This document shows, piece by piece, positions 58,008-64,000 of a DNA stretch of 64,000 nucleotides; within the stretch, counting starts at the first letter, position 1; every line of letters begins with the position of its first letter. The stretch is taken from assembly GCA_022495005.1 (NCBI GenBank), contig JAGYXB010000437.1, positions 1,116,001 to 1,180,000 of the forward strand. The letters run 5' to 3'. The notes beneath the pieces are model-generated. The model was not told the DNA's origin. It did not search any database and was given only the letters and a program-made list of their open reading frames with translations. The position numbers were made by a program, and so were the translations under genes. Source of the stretch: Rhyacophila brunnea (taxonomy: Eukaryota; Arthropoda; Insecta; Trichoptera; Rhyacophilidae).

Positions 58008-58545
58008 TGCATCATCATCGTAAGTCTGAATCTATCCACTACTGGATGAAGGCCTCTCCAAGCCGATTCCACTTATCTCGATACTGTGCGTTTTGTTGCC
58101 ACGTACTTCCGCAGAACTCAATCATTCCATCGATTCAGCGGCCTCTAGGTCTACCTTACAGATATATTGTACCTCATGGGTACCACTGGATGACTAGATT
58201 TGTCCAGCGATTGTCGTTTTTTCGAGCTATGTGTCCAGCCAATTTTTATTTGAGGTTTCTAGCGAACTCTATTAGATCACAAACCCTTGTCTGATTTATT
58301 ATCCAATCATTCCTCTTTTTGTCGTTTCACGTTATGCTCAGCATGCACCTTTCCATACCACACAGCGCTATTCTAAGTTTCTGGACTTCGATTTTACTTA
58401 AGGTCCATATGTCACACGCATAAATGTGATTATGGGAAGCATACACTGGTGGAACACTTTGCGCTTTGGGCACAGTGGGAGGTCATATATTTGAAGACAT
58501 TATTCAGGCGGCTAAAAGCACTCCAGCCCAGCTTTATATTATGTA
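58008..58545 (-). pseudogene. LINE reverse transcriptase C-terminal region
   Basis: The minus strand reads IKLGWSAFSRLNNVFKYMTS at its upstream side (cf. VKLGWSAFGRPNNVF at 49060-49735), and ends with the GLHPVVDRFRL and ATGATGATG tail at 58008. Many stops and frameshifts intervene. Confidence 0.8.
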
Positions 58546-58547
58546 AT

Positions 58548-58620
58548 ATCAGTGGCAAAGGGTGACTTTTTGAAAAAGGTAGGCTGTGGGAGTAACCATG
58601 TTTATCAGATATATTTACGG
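58548..58620 (+). mobile_element. MITE left-end fragment (GGCGAAGGGTG family)
   Basis: ATCAGTGGCAAAGGGTGACT and AAGGTAGGCTGTGGGAGTAA resemble the left termini at 3191 and 45588. No right arm is seen nearby. Confidence 0.4.
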
Positions 58621-58624
58621 GAAA

Positions 58625-59795
58625 TAAGAAGAAACCCAATATTACTGATAAATATGTACCTACGCTAAATCTATGAAATTTCAAAAGCTTACTTTTGTTT
58701 ATAAGGTTTGTTATAATTAGTTTATAAAAATAACCAATTGGTTTGAATAACTTATGTATTTTTTTAAATTTAACATTTATAAACGTAACATACGCTCAAA
58801 ATATATTACTTATCATCTTTGAAAATATCCGTTGTTGTGTTAATATGTTCCATAACAATTTATAATTTTATCCGTAAAACTAGACATTTTGAAATACTTC
58901 TATATTTAAAACACAGATTTTGGTAGGTACAATATCAGGTATATAAATTGTCTAATGAGAGAACTAATAGGTAAATAAAAATCACGAGATAAATTATTTT
59001 ATATTTTTAACAACAATCAATACATTGAGTCGCTTAGAATCATAACTCACATATTCCAAAAATCAAGTTTTGAGATAATCGCTAAAAACCAACAGAGCAC
59101 TATTTTTTGTAATTAGAAGAACAGTATTGAACTCCCTAGAATATTAATGAGTGAGAGTCGAATAACTTTTTTTTTTAAATATATATACCTAATACTCCTA
59201 ACGTTGCAGACATACAGCATACTATGAGAAATAGAGCTCCCCGATTGGTTAGGAAGGCGTTGGTGACAAAACTCTATTCTTTGAAATATACGACATATTA
59301 CACCAACAATGAACTTTGTCAACGATTTTCACATGGTTTAAATTGACTTTTAATACTCAACTATTTTTCGGTATATAGATTAATTCATTTAGAATCACTT
59401 GGCATATTTAACTAAAAAACGACAAAATTGCAATATGTGAGTTATGATTCTAAGCGACTCAATATTTATGTGATTGAATCCCATTGATATTATTTTTTAA
59501 ATTGTCTTCTTATTAATTATTTTGAATGAATGTGCTCTAGTGATATAAGCGCAAACGAAACAACTTGTAGATTTGTATGCGGGACGTCAGATATTTTGAA
59601 ATTATGAGAAAAAAAATTCATATTGAAAAACCCGACGATTCACGTAAAATAATCTTATACAATATGTGAAGCAAAACGCGGTGTTTTATTTACTTTCGAG
59701 AGATGCCATATATGGTGCTTATTGAAATATGGGAAAATATCGTAAAATTATGACTATTATACGATAAGATGTCTTTGGGCATATTGAATATATTT
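58625..59795. other. AT-rich DNA, nothing recognised
   Basis: No supported feature. Inverted ATAACTCACATATT... (59040-59057) and ATATGTGAGTTATGATTCTA (59433-59452), with TTGAGTCGCTTAGAAT and ATTCTAAGCGACTCAAT beside them (59024-59040, 59447-59464), may be the ends of one more MITE of about 440 bp. Confidence 0.4.
59022..59465. mobile_element. Probable MITE with inverted TTGAGTCGCTTAGAATCATA ends
   Basis: TTGAGTCGCTTAGAATCATA followed by ACTCACATATT at 59024-59057 is exactly inverted at about 59430-59463 (AATATGTGAGTTATGATTCT then AAGCGACTCAA). Such a 30 bp-scale inverted pair about 440 bp apart is MITE-like. Only one copy is present, so the limits and target are uncertain. Confidence 0.55.
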
Positions 59796-59799
59796 GTTG

Positions 59800-60010
59800 A
59801 GTCACTCTAGTGTGGTGTTCGATGTGTAGGTTGAGGATGATGATAGTCGAGAGTCTACGATGTAGCAGGGTGAGATTTATTAGCAGCGTATCGGTACAAT
59901 AGTATATTATACATGATAGTTACTAGCGAAGTACTCTGATTCGAGTGACATTGAGATAAATTGTTCTTCGTTATTTATACAATAAAAGGTAGTACATTAA
60001 CATTAAATTC
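59800..60010 (-). mobile_element. Possible LTR remnant, reversed
   Basis: On the minus strand: TTGTATAAATAACGAAG, then CTGCTAATAAATCTCACCCT and ATCATCATCCTCAACCTACA. The order (TATA-like box, AATAAA, CATC-rich tract) parallels 1-330. Confidence 0.3.
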
Positions 60011-63000
60011 TGTTAGATAATCATATTAAACTAAATCTAGAGTCAGCGTTTTAAATTGAGTAGCGAAATGAAATATTATTTGTTATTACAGTTGTAATAA
60101 AATACTATGAAAAATTATTATTCAGCTAATACACCGTAATGGTATAATGTGCTGTGATATGATGTAATAATACACCGTCTCTCATTTCGCCAATCGACTT
60201 GCTAGTCTAGCTGAATTGTTTACTGGAAATGGATTCGCTGGGAATATATTACTGCAAAGTAATTTGATATTTTTATTAACAATAGATATTCGATCGCTTA
60301 TTATTCTGCAGCTACATATTATTATTTGTGATTTATATAAATACGTCAATATGGAAATAAAAATTATTTTTCTTAAGAAGGTAGGCTTTAAATAATAGCC
60401 TAGTATGGAGTCTTCGCCACTGTGTAATATATATATTATGTAAAATTAATTATTATCTTTAATAAGAAAAGATACCTGACTAAATATATTAAAGTATTTT
60501 TTTCTAATAACAAGTCATTTCATAAAGAATAAACAATGAAAAAAATAACAATATCTTGAAATTGCATCTTACATAATGTAATAATGTACATTTAGTTTCT
60601 TGAAAAATAAAAATGTATTTACTGTCTACTTTTGTAATTCCATTACTAAATAATGTATCTAGTCACTCAGCATACGATTTATTATTATAATATTATGTAT
60701 TAAATATCTGAAGAAATAATATGTGTTTTATAATATAACCTATTCCGTATGGATATAAAGAATCGTAGAAAATAGTTCTGAAAGTTTATGTTAGTTAAAG
60801 CTTCTTATAGCTCCTGTGGGAAATCGTTCTTCATGATTTGTATGCCAGACGATAAAAGGTATCAAGAAAAATTATAATTATAATAACATAGTAAAATAAA
60901 CTGTATTTCTGTCAATGATTCTGTATGAATTATATTTTACAAATTAAGACAAACGTCCATGAACGTGACTCTTCAAAATTATTACCAATAGATTTTTTTC
61001 AATTGCCACTAATGCCGCGTTCTCACGTGGCGATTTTTGTCGTTCAACTGTCTGTTGAATGTTTAACAAAAAATTAAAAGGAATGTTCTAACATATAGAT
61101 TTAAATAAAATCGATAGTCGCATCAATGGCATAGAGCGAATTTGTTGACGGACTACAAAAAAGTTTTCTGAAAAAGCTTTAAAATGTCAGAAAATATGTC
61201 ACACAAAGACAAGCTTGACATGAAAATGCAATTTTTTATCACCTTGGTTACTCTCATAATTGTGTACTTGATTTATTCACTATTAAATGACTGAGAGTAG
61301 AAAGTACATCGACATTGTTCAATTCAATTCGCAAGTTTATCAACTGTGTTTCTCACTTATACTGCGTTTTCACAGAGTGATTTTTGTCGTTTAACTTTCT
61401 ATTGAATGTTGAACACAAAATCAAAATAAATGTTCCGATATGTCAATTTAAGATGAAGCGATAATCGTCTCCTGAAAGGACACGATGTGAAATGTTGTTT
61501 ATTTATACGTTATTGATGTCAATAGTTTATCAGTTTATAGGAATAATAAACAATTAATATCTTTATTAATCGCAAATATGGTACTTTATATTCTGAAATT
61601 TTCAATAATCTAGTATCAAAGCTAGGAAAAGTCTTTTCAATATAATATTTGAGTTCACAGTAGTTGTAAATTTATTCATGGATTTTGCTGTGATCTGAAA
61701 GTTTAACTTTATGTTTGGTTCGTAAAACTATTAAATACTTAGGGTGTAACAAGTTTTTGAATGTAAAACTATTAATTTAAAACTTTACGAGCTGTCTTGT
61801 TCTCAAGATGCGTAGGTCTTTTTCTTCCTCTTTAAAATCATTACAAATATAAATAATTATTTATTTATTTAATCATTTAAGAAAACAAAACATTGTGGAC
61901 ATAATAAATCTAAATTGAAAACGTACAGAACATGAGATTTACAAACTAAAACGTAGATTTTTTCATACACGTATATGTGCTAAAGTTTTTTATGTAAAAT
62001 AAACATGCATTGCAAACAAATAAATAAATAATTTGAAGTGTTTTGAATACTAACATTAATAATATCTACCAATAAAATACTGAATCCCTTCTAAATGAAA
62101 TAAAATAAAACTAATTGAAATTGCATAACATGCCTGAATTCGTATAATATAAAATACTCGATTTTTTACCGTTAGACATCTAGACGTTCTTATTTTAGGT
62201 TGACTCCAAATAATGATGGTTGAAAGCAATCTTCTTTTGCTTCTTCCGGTTCCTGGAAATTGCAAAAGGTTGTGGTTGCAATCTCAGTTTTTTCCACTCC
62301 CTGCCCGGAAGCGTCGCCTCTTCTTGAGACCTCTTCATGAGTAAATATTGACAGTCAACCTGCTATATTTTATATAATCTTGTCGATATTTAATCTCAAA
62401 TATAATAAAATGAGTTTTTACATAGAACAAAAGGATATACTTAATAAATAGCTGGGAAAGAAAAAAAATATATCAAAATATAGAATAGCTTTTTATAACG
62501 TATAATATGTATTAATTGGATACCTATTGTGATTTGTTTTAAAACACTGACGACAGATTTAAAAGAAGAAAAAAAAATAATATTTTTTTTAGTTAATTTG
62601 ACAAAAGTTTACTAAAACTGCTACAACTTTTTCAATGGTGCAATATATTTTTTAACTGTATACGACGATATGTATTGGAAAAAATCAATTTATACTTATA
62701 TTTTTAAATACATATACATTTATAAATTTGTAAATTTTTTGAGAAATATCTAAAAATAAAAAATAAAACATTTTTAGCAGCAACTAACGGGCCCCAATCT
62801 GTCACCGATTGTGTTTTTTGAAACATCTAGGTATTTAAGTTATTTTTTTATTTTTTTTATATAGCCACATTTATGTACAATTATTATTCTTATGAATATT
62901 TTTACTTAAATATTACGTGTACATTTATCTATATAAATAATAAATAATTTATTTAGGTCTTTTCAAAGAACTGCTTTCTAAAATATTTCAAATGTGAGAT

Positions 63001-63145
63001 AGAATAGTTCTGCATTCGGCTGACTTCGTCAACAGAGGCGTGAAATTGGCCAATTAATTGACGATTGTCTGAAATGGGTTAATTACCTATTACAATTCCC
63101 TCCCCAATAATAATAAATATAATTTGACATTTGACCCATTTAAAG
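60011..63145. other. AT-rich DNA, mostly unassigned
   Basis: A direct repeat of about 110 bp is visible: 61015-61130 (GCGTTCTCACGTGGCGATTT, TTGTCGTTCAAC) and 61363-61470 (GCGTTTTCACAGAGTGATTT, TTGTCGTTTAAC). Nothing else is supported. The 69-codon minus frame at 62056-62265 has no motif I recognise. Confidence 0.4.
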
Positions 63146-63149
63146 GGAA

Positions 63150-63240
63150 GAGATGCTCAAGTCGGTCCAACGAACCAGGTTGCCACAAATGCCAACTTTG
63201 CTGCGTATAAGAAATTTGCGGCGTCTCTTTACATAGTTTT
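63150..63240 (+). pseudogene. LINE C-terminus fragment
   Basis: GGGAAGAGATGCTCAAGTCG ... GCGTATAAGAAATTTGCGGC parallels 26660-26780 (GAGAAGAGCTACTCAAATCG ... TTTAGAAAATTTGCGGC). The matching 3' UTR repeat follows at 63602-63790, beyond a SINE. Confidence 0.55.
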
Positions 63241-63345
63241 GAATGTCCGTATTTTATGAGATTCGTTTTGAATAATATATTTTTAATAAACTAGAATTAT
63301 TTATTTTTCTCTCTCCCACGATCACTTTTTATTAAATTATGTAAC

Positions 63346-63605
63346 GCCCACGGTGGTCACGCGGCTAAAGCGTTGAACTATAACGCCGTGGGTCCCAGGT
63401 TCGAATCCTGGGTCTGGCAAGCACACATGTTGTTTTTCAATTTGTGTGTGTCAGAGTATGGACCGAATAGGTTGAGCATGTGGCTGACATCCATTTCTCG
63501 TAAAAAAAAAAAAAACTGTCAATACAAACCTCTACTCTATGGAGGCACATACAATCCTATTAGCATCGGACATGGTCGAAAGAAGAAAAGAAGAAAGAAT
63601 GTCAC
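63346..63605 (+). mobile_element. tRNA-derived SINE family C
   Basis: A tRNA-like head with GGTGGTCACGCGGCTAAAGC and a perfect B box GGTTCGAATCC (63398-63408) is followed by a unique body and an A-rich tail ending GAAGAAAAGAAGAAAGAA. The acceptor-stem halves do not pair convincingly and the body continues without a terminator, so it is a SINE rather than a tRNA gene. It sits between a LINE C-terminus and that LINE's 3' UTR repeat. Confidence 0.7.
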
Positions 63606-63790
63606 TGCAAACTCTGTCAAAGCACAATTAAGTGCGTGGCGATAATTTGATATCTGTTCCTGAAACAATACCAGATGTAAAAAATGAACTGCTGATGCTT
63701 CACATCAAACGTAGGGTCACATCATATGCTTGATTAAGAATTTGGTGCGAGGCGGGTTGGTTTGGAGGGTCAAAGGTTGTTTAGTCAACC
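63602..63790 (+). repeat. LINE 3'-UTR-like repeat, copy 3
   Basis: GTCAAAGCACAATTAAGTGC, CCTGAAACAATACCAG and GGTGCGAGGCGGGTTGGTTT match the repeats at 22525-22708 and 26880-27065. Confidence 0.55.
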
Positions 63791-63829
63791 ACATCAGCGC
63801 AAATCCAGTCGTTACAGGTTCATATATAT

Positions 63830-63900
63830 CGCGAAGCATCGTATTTTTTTCTAGTGTTGTATATCTGAGGTGTTTTCAAATTGTGTATATTCAAAATTAC
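63830..63900 (+). mobile_element. SINE family A 3' fragment
   Basis: GTATTTTTTTCTAGTGTTGT and CTGAGGTGTTTTCAAATTGT are the 3' landmarks of family A, truncated on both sides. Confidence 0.5.
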
Positions 63901-64000
63901 TGCAGTTTATACACACAGCTTAAATTAAAAGTATCATAAAACCTGAACAATAATTTACATATTTATTATAAGTAATTATGTGATAATTATTATTAAAACC

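Noticed and set aside
62056..62340. Minus-strand coding-like stretch (KRRLLSTIIIWSQPKIRTSR)
   Set aside because: No second copy in the window, no recognised motif, and adjacent sequence is plain AT-rich DNA.
63346..63425. Candidate tRNA gene
   Set aside because: The B box is perfect, but the acceptor stem does not pair, no Pol III terminator follows, and the sequence runs on into an A-tailed body, so it is a SINE.

Overview
The window is AT-rich animal DNA, almost certainly insect. It carries one protein-coding gene of recognisable host origin, and that gene is incomplete here: the first two coding exons of a tachykinin-type neuropeptide GPCR, closest from memory to the insect TkR99D/DTKR class. 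They lie on the + strand at 45160-45445 and 54575-54749, separated by a 9.1 kb intron. The remaining exons must lie beyond position 64000. Evidence for an insect is the receptor class, TTAGG-type pentamer arrays (the insect telomere unit, here inside a transposon), and the RTE/jockey-like retrotransposon remnants. I could not fix the order from sequence alone.

The rest is a dense graveyard of mobile elements. From left to right: a possible LTR remnant (1-330); a 179 bp TTA-flanked MITE (1262-1440); non-LTR retrotransposon (LINE) tails at 1.7-2.3 and 4.5-5.1 kb; MITE families at 3.2-3.8, 5.1-6.0 and 9.5-15 kb; a broken unidentified reading frame split by a Mutator-type MITE (7.9-8.6 kb); an 8-bp-TSD hAT-like MITE (11.7-12.5 kb); a nearly perfect 1.39 kb palindrome (16.8-18.2 kb) with two decayed relatives (24.3-25.6 and 55.2-56.0 kb); jockey-like and other LINE tails (21-27 kb); a hAT element keeping a transposase C-terminus (28.1-29.0 kb); a second Mutator-type MITE containing another MITE (29.7-30.5 kb); tRNA-derived SINEs and several LINE pieces (31-37 kb); a third Mutator-type MITE containing a Harbinger-like MITE and eight TTAGG units (38.5-39.3 kb).

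The 39.9-40.7 kb interval differs from its surroundings. It is less AT-rich, shows no recognisable transposon, and holds a cluster of CRE/AP-1-like sites, so it is a candidate promoter or enhancer about 4.5 kb upstream of the receptor ATG. It is followed by a four-level nest (SINE, LINE, hAT MITE, second hAT) at 40.9-42.8 kb. The receptor's first intron holds SINEs, MITEs, LINE tails and an unusual 1 kb element with many copies of an ACATAGCGGATTTTGCA-like motif. A SINE lies about 40 bp upstream of the exon 2 splice acceptor.

No tRNA, rRNA or CRISPR gene is supported. Where several transposon copies exist, insertion order and target-site duplications were read directly from interrupted versus uninterrupted copies. 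Superfamily names rest on target-site length and terminal sequence; percentages are not computed.
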